Positions 33,957 to 42,347 of a stretch of 64,000 nt of DNA are shown here, piece after piece (the first letter of the stretch is position 1; every line of letters starts with the position of its first letter). Below the pieces are notes generated by a model. That model had not been told where the DNA came from. It made no database searches and was given only the letters and a program-made list of their open reading frames with translations. This stretch comes from Sphaerochaeta globosa str. Buddy. Lineage in GTDB: Bacteria; Spirochaetota; Spirochaetia; Sphaerochaetales; Sphaerochaetaceae. The DNA is taken from assembly GCF_000190435.1 (NCBI RefSeq), contig NC_015152.1:2300458-2364457 (forward strand), in the 5' to 3' direction. Made by a program: the position numbers and the translations under genes.

Positions 33957-34987
33957 AAAAGCTCCAATTCCTTGTCGCTTGCCACGACCTCACCCAGTAT
34001 ATACGAGCCATCCACCATGCCCAGGGCTTGCAATGCCTCTTCCTTATTCACAATAAGGACCATGCCGACCCCCATGTTGAAGGTGTTGAACATGTCCCGT
34101 TCATCGACTGCGCCTTGGCGTTGCAACAGGGAGAATACGGGGAGGACCCGCACATCGTTTTTGCGTATCCTGGCCCCAAGGCCGGCAGGAAGGGCACGGG
34201 GTATATTCTCAAAGAACCCTCCCCCGGTGATATGCGAGGCCCCCTTGATGGTGATGCTTCGAGCAAGAGAGAGCACATCCTTGACATAGATGCGGGTGGG
34301 AGTGAGCAACTCATCGCCCAAGGTTTTCCCTAGTTCCGGGTAGAATATCGACAGGTTCTCAGATTTGGCATCCAGATTGAAAATCTGACGTACCAAGGAG
34401 AAGCCGTTGGAATGCAACCCGCTGGAGGGCAGTGCAACCAAAACGTCCCCTTCGACGATACTTGCATTGTTGAAGATTTTGGTCTTCTCCACCACCGCGG
34501 TACAAAAGCCTGCCAGATCATATTCACCTTGCTGATACAGGCCGGGCATTTCGGCGGTCTCTCCTCCGATGAGGGCGCAGTCCGCCTGTTTGCACCCTTG
34601 GGCAACACCTTTGACAATCTGCTCCACCTTGGTCGGCTCAAGCCGGCCCAAGGCGATGTAATCCAGGAATACCTGTGGCTTTGCCCCGCAGCAGATGACA
34701 TCGTTGACGCTCATCGCCACACAATCGATACCGATGGTGTCATGTTTGTCGAGGGCGAAGGCAAGCTTGAGCTTGGTGCCCACCCCATCGGTACCGCAAA
34801 CCAGTACGGGATGGGGAGTCTGGCTCAAATCGAGCTCGAACAAACCGCCGAAGCCGCCCAAATCGGAGAGGACACCCTTGGTGAAGGTGGAGGCTACATG
34901 TTTTTTCATCAACTCGACCGCTTCATAGCCGCGCCTGATATCCACACCAGCCTGTTCATACCGATTGCTGAAACTCTCATTATGCAT
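33953..34987 (-). CDS. purM: Phosphoribosylformylglycinamidine cyclo-ligase
   Basis: AIR synthetase, the fifth purine step, an ATP-dependent ring closure. The PurM fold signatures are SDLGGFGGLFEL, VCGTDGVGTKLKLAF, DCVAMSVNDVICCGAKP, LIGGETAEMPGLY and HITGGGFFENIPRAL. Length (344) is standard. AAAGGAG lies just before ATG 34987, which overlaps the purF stop codon by eight bases; a more upstream start would run far into purF. Confidence 0.95.
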   Translation of the reverse strand: MHNESFSNRYEQAGVDIRRGYEAVELMKKHVASTFTKGVLSDLGGFGGLFELDLSQTPHPVLVCGTDGVGTKLKLAFALDKHDTIGIDCVAMSVNDVICCGAKPQVFLDYIALGRLEPTKVEQIVKGVAQGCKQADCALIGGETAEMPGLYQQGEYDLAGFCTAVVEKTKIFNNASIVEGDVLVALPSSGLHSNGFSLVRQIFNLDAKSENLSIFYPELGKTLGDELLTPTRIYVKDVLSLARSITIKGASHITGGGFFENIPRALPAGLGARIRKNDVRVLPVFSLLQRQGAVDERDMFNTFNMGVGMVLIVNKEEALQALGMVDGSYILGEVVASDKELELL

Positions 34988-36380
34988 TGCTCGCTCCTTT
35001 GGGTACTGCAGTAGGATAGACGCCGGTGAAACAGGCGCTGCAAAATCCGATGCCCTGATGGTCGCTGAGTTTGACAACCTGCTCGGGTAGCAAAAAGCCC
35101 AGTGAATCGACATCCAGTATGTCCATCATTTGCTGATGGTCATACTTGCAGGCAAACAGGTCCTTGCGCGAATCGATATCCGTCCCATAGTAACAGGGAT
35201 GGAGAAAGGGAGGAGCAGATGAGCGCAGATGCACCTCTTTGGCTCCCGCCTCCCTGAGCAGGCGGACGATTCGCTTACTGGTAGTCCCCCTGACGATGGA
35301 GTCGTCGATAAGCACCACGCGCTTACCGCGAACCGTGGAGGCAATCGGGTTGAGCTTGATGCGCACCCCGCTCTCCCTATCCCCGGCCTTGGGTTGGATG
35401 AAGGTCCTTCCGATGTACTTGTTCTTGATGAAGCCGATACCGTAGGGAATACCCGACTGCCGGGAGTAGCCGATAGCAGCATCGATGCCGCTATCGGGAA
35501 CCCCGATGACCACATCGGCTTGGCAGGGGTGTTCAAGGGCCAAAAACGAGCCGCTTCTGATGCGTGCCTGATGGACGCTGATGGTGTCGATGACGCTGTC
35601 GGGCCGTGCAAAGTAAATCAACTCAAAGACGCATAGGCTACTCTTTATCGCATTGCAATGCACAAGGGAACTGGTCAAACTCTGGTCAGCCTTATCGACA
35701 ATACATAGTTCACCAGGCTGAAGGTCACGGACAAAAACCGCCCCTACCGCATCCAAGGCACAGCTTTCACTGGCAAACACGTAGCCATCGTCCAGCTTTC
35801 CCAGACACAACGGCCGAAAACCGTTTGGATCACGTACAGCGATCAAAAGGGATGAAGTCATAATCAAGAGCGAATAGGCTCCTTCAAGCTCATCCATCGC
35901 CAGTTCGATCGCCTTATGGATATCGCCTGTTGCCAGACGATGCTTGCAGATCAGATAGGCAATCACCTCGGTATCACTGGTGGTATGAAACAAACACCCT
36001 TCTTTTTCGAATCGACAGCGAAGGGCCGCATCGTTGGTCAAGTTGCCATTGTGAGCAATTGCCATACTGCCCATATGATGGCGGAACAGCAAAGGCTGTA
36101 CATTCTCACGTGAGCGTTCGCCACTCGTTCCGTACCGGGTGTGGGCGATCGCCATCCGGGTGTGTTCCTCGTCAACGCTCAAGGCTCGGGGAAACACCTC
36201 GTTGACCAGACCCAAGTCCTTGTGCACCGAGAGCTCCCCCTCGGTATTCAGGGCAATACCGCACCCCTCCTGACCGCGATGCTGCAGGGCATACAGGCCA
36301 TAATGGCAGGCAAAGCCTATCGGTTCCTTGTGTGCTGAACTGATGCCGAACAAGCCGCAGGCCTCCTTGATGGCAGCCAT
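34980..36380 (-). CDS. purF: Amidophosphoribosyltransferase
   Basis: Committed first step of purine synthesis: PRPP plus glutamine gives phosphoribosylamine. The catalytic Cys becomes N-terminal after removal of a short propeptide (MAAIKEA|CGLFGI). The glutaminase part includes LQHRGQEGCGIAL and HTRYGTSGERS. The PRTase PRPP loop is VVLIDDSIVRGTTSKRI. The cysteines CSACFTG near the C-terminus fit the Fe-S cluster-binding PurF group found in Bacillus. It starts two bases after purC ends. Confidence 0.95.
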   Translation of the reverse strand: MAAIKEACGLFGISSAHKEPIGFACHYGLYALQHRGQEGCGIALNTEGELSVHKDLGLVNEVFPRALSVDEEHTRMAIAHTRYGTSGERSRENVQPLLFRHHMGSMAIAHNGNLTNDAALRCRFEKEGCLFHTTSDTEVIAYLICKHRLATGDIHKAIELAMDELEGAYSLLIMTSSLLIAVRDPNGFRPLCLGKLDDGYVFASESCALDAVGAVFVRDLQPGELCIVDKADQSLTSSLVHCNAIKSSLCVFELIYFARPDSVIDTISVHQARIRSGSFLALEHPCQADVVIGVPDSGIDAAIGYSRQSGIPYGIGFIKNKYIGRTFIQPKAGDRESGVRIKLNPIASTVRGKRVVLIDDSIVRGTTSKRIVRLLREAGAKEVHLRSSAPPFLHPCYYGTDIDSRKDLFACKYDHQQMMDILDVDSLGFLLPEQVVKLSDHQGIGFCSACFTGVYPTAVPKGASNA

Positions 36381-36382
36381 GA

Positions 36383-37096
36383 TCAGGCTCTCCCCAAAAG
36401 ACGCTGCATCACTTCGTGATACGCCTCTTCCACATCCCCGAGGTCTCGGCGGAACCGATCCTTATCCAGTTTTTTTCCGGTCTTGATATCCCAGAAACGG
36501 CAGGTATCACTGCTGATCTCGTCGGCGAGTACCAGCTCTCCCTCAGATGTGATACCAAACTCCAGCTTGAAATCAATCAAGGCTATGCCGACTTCCACCA
36601 GGTAGGCCGAGAGTATGTCATTGATTTTGAGGCTGTATTTGGTGATGAGCTCAAGCTGCTGCTCAGTGGCAAGGCCGAGGGCCTTGATATGGCTGTTGTT
36701 TACCAACGGGTCGTTCAGGTCATCACGCTTGTAGCAGAATTCTATGACGGTGCTTGCCAGCTTGGTTCCCTCTTTAAGGCCCAACCGCTCGGACAGTGAG
36801 CCTGCAGCGATGCTGCGAACAATAACCTCCAGTGGTACGATTCGCACAGCCTTGACCGCCGTCTCCGTCTCGGAAAGCTGAGCCACAAAGTGGGTGGGAA
36901 TCCCTTCCTTGGAAAGCAGCTGCATCAGATGATTGGTAACTTGGTTGTTGATCGCTCCCTTGCCCAGGATCGAGCCTTTTTTCTTACCGTTGAACGCTGT
37001 AGCATCATCTTTGTATGAAACAATATAGACACCCTTCTGGTCAGTTTCATACACCCGTTTCGCTTTTCCTTCATAGAGCATGGCTAGCTTTTGCAT
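36383..37096 (-). CDS. purC: SAICAR synthetase
   Basis: Seventh purine step: CAIR plus aspartate and ATP gives SAICAR. The 237-residue protein has MLYEGKAKRVYET, the nucleotide-binding strand typical of PurC, and the two PROSITE-type regions LEVIVRSIAAGSLSERLG and LIDFKLEFG followed by LADEISSDTCRFWD. ATG 37096 has AGGGGG upstream; an in-frame ATG-like start at 37114 is less likely. A terminator hairpin lies between purE and this gene. Confidence 0.94.
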   Translation of the reverse strand: MQKLAMLYEGKAKRVYETDQKGVYIVSYKDDATAFNGKKKGSILGKGAINNQVTNHLMQLLSKEGIPTHFVAQLSETETAVKAVRIVPLEVIVRSIAAGSLSERLGLKEGTKLASTVIEFCYKRDDLNDPLVNNSHIKALGLATEQQLELITKYSLKINDILSAYLVEVGIALIDFKLEFGITSEGELVLADEISSDTCRFWDIKTGKKLDKDRFRRDLGDVEEAYHEVMQRLLGRA

Positions 37097-37118
37097 CGCT
37101 TCCCCCTGTTGCAATAAA

Positions 37119-37146
37119 AAAAGAGCCTTATCTACATAAAGCTCTT
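37119..37146 (-). terminator. Intra-operon terminator between purE and purC
   Basis: On the minus strand AAGAGCTTTAT-GTAG-ATAAGGCTCTT makes an 11-bp stem with a tetraloop, followed by seven T. It includes the purE stop codon and ends about 20 bases before purC. Some read-through must occur if the later genes depend on the purE promoter. Confidence 0.8.
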
Positions 37147-37632
37147 CGCAATTCGACTATCGGCTTCGCGCACAGCCTCTTGGCCTGCCTTTCTTCTCTC
37201 TTCGAGCCGCGTAAGCAGGTCACAGTCGGACAAGGCCAGTATTTGGGCCGCAAGCAAGGCCGCATTGGCGGCCCCATCTATGGCTACCGTGGCCACCGGA
37301 TACCCACTGGGCATTTGGACTGTTGAAAACAAGGCATCGAGGCCTCCGAGGGAGGTGGACAGGGGAAGTCCGATAACCGGCAGAAGGGTTCTGCTTGCCA
37401 GGGTGCCTGCAAGGTGGGCTGCTTTTCCTGCAGCCGCTATGAGGACCCCGAACCCTTCGGCTCTTGCATTGCTGGCAAACCGGCAGGCTTCATCACCAAG
37501 GCGGTGTGCTGAAAGGATTCGTACAGAATGGGGAATATCCAGTTCTTTTAGAGTGCTGATCGCCGCCTGTACCAGGCTTAGGTCGTTCTCACTTCCGAGG
37601 AGGATGGCAACACGTTGTTGGACTGTCTGCAT
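37132..37632 (-). CDS. purE: N5-carboxyaminoimidazole ribonucleotide mutase, PurE
   Basis: Converts N5-CAIR, or AIR plus CO2 in class II enzymes, to CAIR. The 166-residue protein has the PurE motifs VAILLGSENDLSLVQAA, SAHRLGDEACRFA and IAAAGKAAHLAGTLAS. In the first motif Glu-Asn replaces the common Ser-Asp-Trp, and AAGKAAHL resembles class II (AIR carboxylase) PurE, which fits the absence of purK in this operon. No Shine-Dalgarno sequence precedes ATG 37632. It is the first gene of the purine operon. Confidence 0.9.
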   Translation of the reverse strand: MQTVQQRVAILLGSENDLSLVQAAISTLKELDIPHSVRILSAHRLGDEACRFASNARAEGFGVLIAAAGKAAHLAGTLASRTLLPVIGLPLSTSLGGLDALFSTVQMPSGYPVATVAIDGAANAALLAAQILALSDCDLLTRLEERRKAGQEAVREADSRIAKSFM

Positions 37633-37638
37633 AGGCGT

Positions 37639-37680
37639 ACGATAGCCAAATATGCATACTTATGCAAGTACATATGCAAC
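37639..37680 (-). promoter_or_regulatory. Purine operon promoter with TGCATA repeats, leaderless
   Basis: On the minus strand TTGCAT (37667-37662) and TATCGT (37644-37639) are 17 bp apart, and ATG 37632 follows after six bases. TGCATA occurs three times across the -35 and spacer, together with TACTT-GCAT-AAGTA, which could bind a repressor. Confidence 0.65.
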
Positions 37681-37721
37681 AAAATCTGCACCAAATTGCC
37701 AAGTATGTTGTACTAAAGCTT

Positions 37722-38147
37722 TTATCTATCCGCTTCCTTCACTTTTTGCAACAATTTATGCACCATACGTACAGAATCTTCTACACATCCATCACAAGAA
37801 CGCAACACGACACCGGTTTCGTCACCCAGGATTTCCTTGCATACTGAACTACCGTTCTTCTGAAAAAACTCGGAAACAATGGCCGCCGTTCGTGCGTAAG
37901 TAAGGCTTTTCGTCCCACCTTGAACACTGCCTTTGCTGGTCACCATGCTGACGATGGCAACAGCACCGCTTACCGCCCCGCACGTCCCCTGGTGAGCACC
38001 CATCCCCCCGCCGAATCCTTCCATCAGGGAAAAGAGCGTCTGTTCACTCATCCCCACCTCATCGGCAAATACGCAGGCCACCGACTGGGCGCAGTTGTAC
38101 CCCTTGCTGCGAAGCTCCATCGCTTTGTTTACATAGTCTTGTTCCAC
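37722..38147 (-). CDS. C_GCAxxG_C_C family protein
   Basis: Small Cys-rich protein of 141 residues in the family named for its C-GCAxxG-C-C motif. The visible motif elements are GYNCAQSVACVF, EGFGGGMGAHQGTCGAVSGA, and two further cysteine sites, SSVCKEILGD and RSCDGCVED. Members are thought to bind a metal or Fe-S cluster and often lie near redox genes; the function is unknown. GTG 38147 has AGGAGG upstream. It follows the ABC-F gene at 14 bp and is probably co-transcribed. Confidence 0.85.
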   Translation of the reverse strand: MEQDYVNKAMELRSKGYNCAQSVACVFADEVGMSEQTLFSLMEGFGGGMGAHQGTCGAVSGAVAIVSMVTSKGSVQGGTKSLTYARTAAIVSEFFQKNGSSVCKEILGDETGVVLRSCDGCVEDSVRMVHKLLQKVKEADR

Positions 38148-38161
38148 ACTATCCTCCTTCT

Positions 38162-39781
38162 CTACTCCCTGCCCGACTTGTGCAGATAGTAGGCATAATC
38201 ACCTTCATAGATATTGAGCACCGCTTTGTCCAATTCGAACACACGATTGGCCAGGTGCTTGAGAAAGTATCGGTCATGGCTGACGATCATCAGTGTTCCT
38301 TCAAAACGTGAAAGCGCATCCAGCAGGACCTCACGGCTTTGGATGTCCAAATGGTTGGTCGGCTCGTCCAGCACCAGGAAATTGACCGGAAGGGCGAGCA
38401 TGCAGGCAAGCATCACCCTGCTCTTCTCACCACCGCTGAGATTCCCGATCTTTTTGTCGACATCATCGCCGCTGAAGAGAAACGATCCAAGCATCGAACG
38501 GATGATGGGAATGGTGGACATCGGAACGCGTTCGGAAACTTCCTCAAAGATAGTCTTATTTGGATCCAGGACATCGGATGAGTATTGACTGAAGTACCCC
38601 AGATTCACACTCGCTCCCAGGCTTGCCTCTCCGCTTGTGGGCTGGGTGAGTCCGACGATGACTTTCAACAGGGTCGACTTTCCCGCCCCGTTTATGCCGG
38701 TCAGTGCAATCTTGTTGCCACGCATGACTGTTGCGCTGATATTCTCAAACACAGTATGCTGACCACCCTGTGCCATGGGCCAGCGCTTGGTCAAATCTTT
38801 CATGACCACCACCTGATCTCCACTTCGTGTACAGGGGGTGAATTGAACTTGCATGATTTTCGATTCAGGGGGAAGGGTGATCCGCTCGATCTTCTCCAGT
38901 GCCTTGATGCGCGACTGCACCAAGGATGCATGACTGGCACGGGCGGCAAACTTTGCGATGAACTCCTCATCCTTGGCAAACCTTGCCTGCTGCCGGTTGA
39001 AGGTAGCAATCAACTGCTGCCGCCGTATCTCCCGTTCTCGGATGTAGAAATCATAGTCGCCACTGTAACTGGTCACCTGGCCGTTTGCCACTTCAACAGT
39101 ACGGAAGCAGATACGGGTCATGAATTGGCGGTCGTGACTGGTCATCACCACATCGCCCTTGAAGCTGGAAAGCCAAGACTCGAGATAGATGATTGACTCC
39201 AAATCCAAGTGGTTGGTGGGTTCGTCCATCAAGAGCACATCGGGATTCAGGGCAAGAATCTTTGCCAAGGCGATACGCATTTTCCAACCACCGCTGAAAT
39301 GCTCAACCGGTTCATGAAAGCGGTCGGGCCCTATGCCCAACCCGGTGAGAATCTCTTCACTGCGTTGGGTCAAATCATACCCGTCGCGAGCCAGGAATTC
39401 AGTCTGCAAGTGACCATAGCGATCCATGTCAGCATCGCTGAAAACTTGGCTGGTATCAGCCATGCGATGCTCCAAAGCTTCAAGTTCCAACCCGATCTCA
39501 TAGACCGAGCCCGAACCGGCAATAACCTCCATGAGAGCGCTACGACCTTGCATTTCGCCCACATTCTGGCTGAAATATCCGATGACGGTCCCGCTGTCGA
39601 TGAGTGCTTGGCCGCTATCGGCATGTTCCTCTGAAGCCAACACGCGCAAAAGCGTCGTTTTTCCGGCACCGTTGGGGCCTACAAGCCCGATTCTATCTCC
39701 ACTTTTTATCAGGAAATCTGCATCCTTGAGGATGAAACGATCCCCATAGGCCACAGTAACATTACTCAGTTTAACCACCAC
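38162..39781 (-). CDS. ABC-F family ATPase (ribosome-associated type)
   Basis: Soluble protein with two ABC domains and no membrane part, 539 residues. Walker A sites are GPNGAGKTTLL and GINGAGKSTLL; signatures are FSGGWKMRIALA and LSGGEKSRVMLA; both Walker B motifs read LLMDEPTNHLD or LVLDEPTNHLD. The linker between them (RQQLIATFNRQQARFAKDEE) is the charged P-site tRNA-interaction motif. ABC-F factors act on the ribosome as translation factors (EttA, YbiT, Uup) or confer antibiotic protection; the short linker favours a housekeeping role. The likely start is GTG 39781 with GAGGAG upstream. Confidence 0.92.
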   Translation of the reverse strand: MVVKLSNVTVAYGDRFILKDADFLIKSGDRIGLVGPNGAGKTTLLRVLASEEHADSGQALIDSGTVIGYFSQNVGEMQGRSALMEVIAGSGSVYEIGLELEALEHRMADTSQVFSDADMDRYGHLQTEFLARDGYDLTQRSEEILTGLGIGPDRFHEPVEHFSGGWKMRIALAKILALNPDVLLMDEPTNHLDLESIIYLESWLSSFKGDVVMTSHDRQFMTRICFRTVEVANGQVTSYSGDYDFYIREREIRRQQLIATFNRQQARFAKDEEFIAKFAARASHASLVQSRIKALEKIERITLPPESKIMQVQFTPCTRSGDQVVVMKDLTKRWPMAQGGQHTVFENISATVMRGNKIALTGINGAGKSTLLKVIVGLTQPTSGEASLGASVNLGYFSQYSSDVLDPNKTIFEEVSERVPMSTIPIIRSMLGSFLFSGDDVDKKIGNLSGGEKSRVMLACMLALPVNFLVLDEPTNHLDIQSREVLLDALSRFEGTLMIVSHDRYFLKHLANRVFELDKAVLNIYEGDYAYYLHKSGRE

Positions 39782-39825
39782 TCACTCCTCGAAAAGTCGA
39801 GTGTAGCAGAAAATGGTTGTGTATG

Positions 39826-40788
39826 TCAGGATGGCCAACGACCGTAGATTGCATGACCGCACGTACTGCATTTGCCTGCGAGCAAGGCCTTGTCACAATG
39901 AATCGGGCTATAGCGTCTGTCCGATACCAGCAGGGTATGACACTGTGGGCAATAGGTGGCCTGTTTCTGTTCGGAATTGCCGGCATACACATAAGGAATC
40001 CCCGAACAAGAGAGCATCGAAACCATCCCCGCAAGATAGGATTCGCTTGTTGCACTGTCGGTACACAGGTATCGGGGGAAGTAGCGACTCAGGTGCCAGA
40101 CCTGCACCTTGCGCTTGGCAAGCTGATCGGACAGCCCGAGCATCTGAGCCTTGTCATGCTGCCCTTGCATAACCATGGTGGTAACTTCCACGTGCAAAAA
40201 CTTGGCTACAAGGTACTCGATCGCATCCAAAACAGGCTTGGCGCTGCCTTTGCAGAGTCGACGGTAAAAAGCTTCATCACCTTTGAGGTCGATGTTGTAG
40301 GCATCGATATGATCAGATATCCTTGCCAGGGCTTGCTCGCTGAAGGTTCCATTGGTCACCATAATGGTGGCAAGACCTTTCTGTTTTGCCAGCTTTGCAA
40401 CCTCGATCATATAGTCCTGCCATACCAACGGTTCGCTATAGGTGAAGCTGATCGAGGGGCATTTGCGTTCCAAGGCAAGACCGACCAAGTCCGAGGCTTC
40501 AAAGGTCTCGGCCTGTTGGCTCTGCACGTACTCATGCTGACTGATGGTATAATTCTGACAGAACTCGCAGCCAAGGTTGCACCCAAACATCGCCAGTGAC
40601 AGGGTCTTGCTGCCGGGAAGGAAGTGATACAGCGGTTTCTTCTCAACCGGGTCCACGGCTAAGGCGACAAGCTGGCCATACCCTTTAGTAACCAACCTGC
40701 CCCCCTCTACCGCCCTGACCGAACAGATGCCGCTCTGTCCTTCTATAAGGGAACATCGATGATAGCAAAAGTCACAACGTAGGCTCAC
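39826..40788 (-). CDS. amrS: AmmeMemoRadiSam system radical SAM enzyme
   Basis: Radical SAM protein of about 320 residues. The [4Fe-4S]/SAM motif is GCNLGCEFCQN (C-x3-C-x2-C). Further cysteines occur at the N-terminus (RCDFCYHRC) and the C-terminus (CPQCH, CSTCG), the latter pair resembling a zinc ribbon. It belongs to the family linked with pyruvate-formate-lyase-activating enzymes and found with AMMECR1 and Memo. The reaction is not established. GTG 40788 with GGAGG upstream is preferred; it overlaps amrA by 17 bases. Confidence 0.9.
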   Translation of the reverse strand: MSLRCDFCYHRCSLIEGQSGICSVRAVEGGRLVTKGYGQLVALAVDPVEKKPLYHFLPGSKTLSLAMFGCNLGCEFCQNYTISQHEYVQSQQAETFEASDLVGLALERKCPSISFTYSEPLVWQDYMIEVAKLAKQKGLATIMVTNGTFSEQALARISDHIDAYNIDLKGDEAFYRRLCKGSAKPVLDAIEYLVAKFLHVEVTTMVMQGQHDKAQMLGLSDQLAKRKVQVWHLSRYFPRYLCTDSATSESYLAGMVSMLSCSGIPYVYAGNSEQKQATYCPQCHTLLVSDRRYSPIHCDKALLAGKCSTCGHAIYGRWPS

Positions 40789-41332
40789 CGAACACCTCCG
40801 CCTGGAATACCTCAAAGTGGCACGCTGCATCCTGATAGGCATTCGGCCAGAGACCTGCCTTGGTGGAGAGGTTGCTCAAGAGGGTCGGTAAATCCCACCC
40901 CTGTTCGGTCGCCACTTGCGGAAGGAACACGGAACGGTGATAACCGTGAGTCAACAGCACCCCGTCCCTTCCAAGGCGGATGGCAGACCAATCATCAATA
41001 CTTTGCATGCTGCTCAGTAGCGAGATATCAATACACAGCGAAGCAAGCTCATCCTTGGCAACCGGATGGAAGCGGGGATCACTGAATGCAGCCTGGAGAG
41101 CCAGGGAAGGCACTTCCTGATAGAGAGGGCCTCTACCCCATAAATTGCCGATGCATCCCCTCAATGCCCCACCTTTTGTCTTCAGGGTCACAAACAAACC
41201 CATTTCAAGCGTATAGGGTATTCGGTTTTCGTCCTTCAGCCTATCGGCAAGCGGTGTCGCTTCACTCAGTAATGCACTTTGGATTGCCTCGCGGGCGAGT
41301 TCAAGCAGTGTTTTCTGCACCATGCTTTCCAT
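40772..41332 (-). CDS. amrA: AmmeMemoRadiSam system protein A (AMMECR1 domain)
   Basis: AMMECR1-domain protein of 186 residues. The family hallmark is GALRGCIGNLWGRGPLYQEV (L-R-G-C-I-G), the conserved core of human AMMECR1, followed by FSDPRFHPVAKDEL and a late FLPQVATEQGW. The biochemical function is unknown; the conserved Cys may be catalytic or a modification site. GGAGG precedes ATG 41332. It lies between amrB and amrS and is tightly linked to both. Confidence 0.93.
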   Translation of the reverse strand: MESMVQKTLLELAREAIQSALLSEATPLADRLKDENRIPYTLEMGLFVTLKTKGGALRGCIGNLWGRGPLYQEVPSLALQAAFSDPRFHPVAKDELASLCIDISLLSSMQSIDDWSAIRLGRDGVLLTHGYHRSVFLPQVATEQGWDLPTLLSNLSTKAGLWPNAYQDAACHFEVFQAEVFGEPTL

Positions 41333-41335
41333 GCA

Positions 41336-42184
41336 TCACCTCCACAAAATCGTCGAATAGGCGACAAAATTGGCATCCGGCGAAGAACTTATATCCAAGG
41401 ATGTGTAGTAATCGGCAACCCACCCCCGGCTCTGGTTGTGATGTGCGATATAGCTGACCACCATAGCGGGAGCATAACCGCATACGGTGCTTCTTTTTGA
41501 AGAGCAAAAGGCAAAAGCCTCTTCGATCCGTCCTTCGCAGAGCAGGTGGGAAAGGGCCAGGTCATCTTCCCTGACCTTCAAGGGAGCCCCGCTTTGGTAG
41601 GGGGTATAGCCGAAGCGCGGTCCATAATGGGTGAAATCACTACTGGCAATAAGGGCAGTCCTGCCAGCTTGTATCTCTTGCTCTCCCAGTTCGGCAACCA
41701 GTGCATCTGCGATGGTCTTCACCGCTTGCGGCTGGGAGAAGTGGCTGACCAAGGCCAAGGTGACCGTAGGCGGCCGAGAAAGACTGGCAATATAGGGGAG
41801 GACCATCTCCAAGGCGTGTTCACTCTGGATTGCCGAGAAATACTTGGCTTGGGCACTACTAAGATTCTGGCTCTCGAGCATTCCCAGCGGTGTCTCAATG
41901 CCATCCAGAGGGGCGCTGACCAAAGCATCCTGGCTTAGGTTTGCATAGTGGCTCGGGGCAAGGACAACCAGACGCTGTACGTTGGAAAGGTCGGCAGCGA
42001 AAAATGGGGCGATGCCTGCCTTGGAGTAGAAAAGTCCTGCATGGGGAAGAACGGCAAATCGATAGGGACAGTGTTGATAGGTGGTATTCTTGAGGACAAC
42101 CTCAATCGATTCGTTGATCAAAGCCCTGAGCGTCTGTTTATCAGCGGGATACCAAGACCCTGCAAAGTGTGCTTTTCGTATCAT
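41336..42184 (-). CDS. amrB: AmmeMemoRadiSam system protein B (Memo family)
   Basis: Memo-family protein of 282 residues, related to class III extradiol dioxygenases and to human MEMO1. The putative metal ligands are His in LPHAGLFYSKAG, His in LAPSHYANL and a His in SSDFTHYGPRFGYTPY. It begins MIRKAHFAGSWYPAD, a conserved start for the family; ATG 42184 has GGAGGAGC upstream. Human MEMO1 has been reported to bind copper or iron, but the bacterial role is undefined. First gene of the trio. Confidence 0.92.
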   Translation of the reverse strand: MIRKAHFAGSWYPADKQTLRALINESIEVVLKNTTYQHCPYRFAVLPHAGLFYSKAGIAPFFAADLSNVQRLVVLAPSHYANLSQDALVSAPLDGIETPLGMLESQNLSSAQAKYFSAIQSEHALEMVLPYIASLSRPPTVTLALVSHFSQPQAVKTIADALVAELGEQEIQAGRTALIASSDFTHYGPRFGYTPYQSGAPLKVREDDLALSHLLCEGRIEEAFAFCSSKRSTVCGYAPAMVVSYIAHHNQSRGWVADYYTSLDISSSPDANFVAYSTILWR

Positions 42185-42265
42185 TGTAGTCGGCTCCTCC
42201 AATACCCACCTCCTATCATAGTCCACCCATTCTAAAATGCAAGGTTGTCGACCACCCAAGAAAAG

Positions 42266-42347
42266 AGGCAACCTGCCTGATCGCGTGACCTATCAGACAA
42301 GTTGCCAAACGTGGAGGTAAATACAGGAAACAAAAAGGAGAATCAGG
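42266..42347 (-). repeat. Dispersed terminator-like repeat, copy 1
   Basis: Minus strand: TCCTGATTCTCC (42347-42336), then GGCAACTTGT (42305-42296) pairing with GCAGGTTGCC (42275-42266) around an inner stem, then a T-rich tract. The second copy is at 51696-51758. The TGA stop codon of the GH3 gene falls inside TCCTGATTCTCC. Confidence 0.65.
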
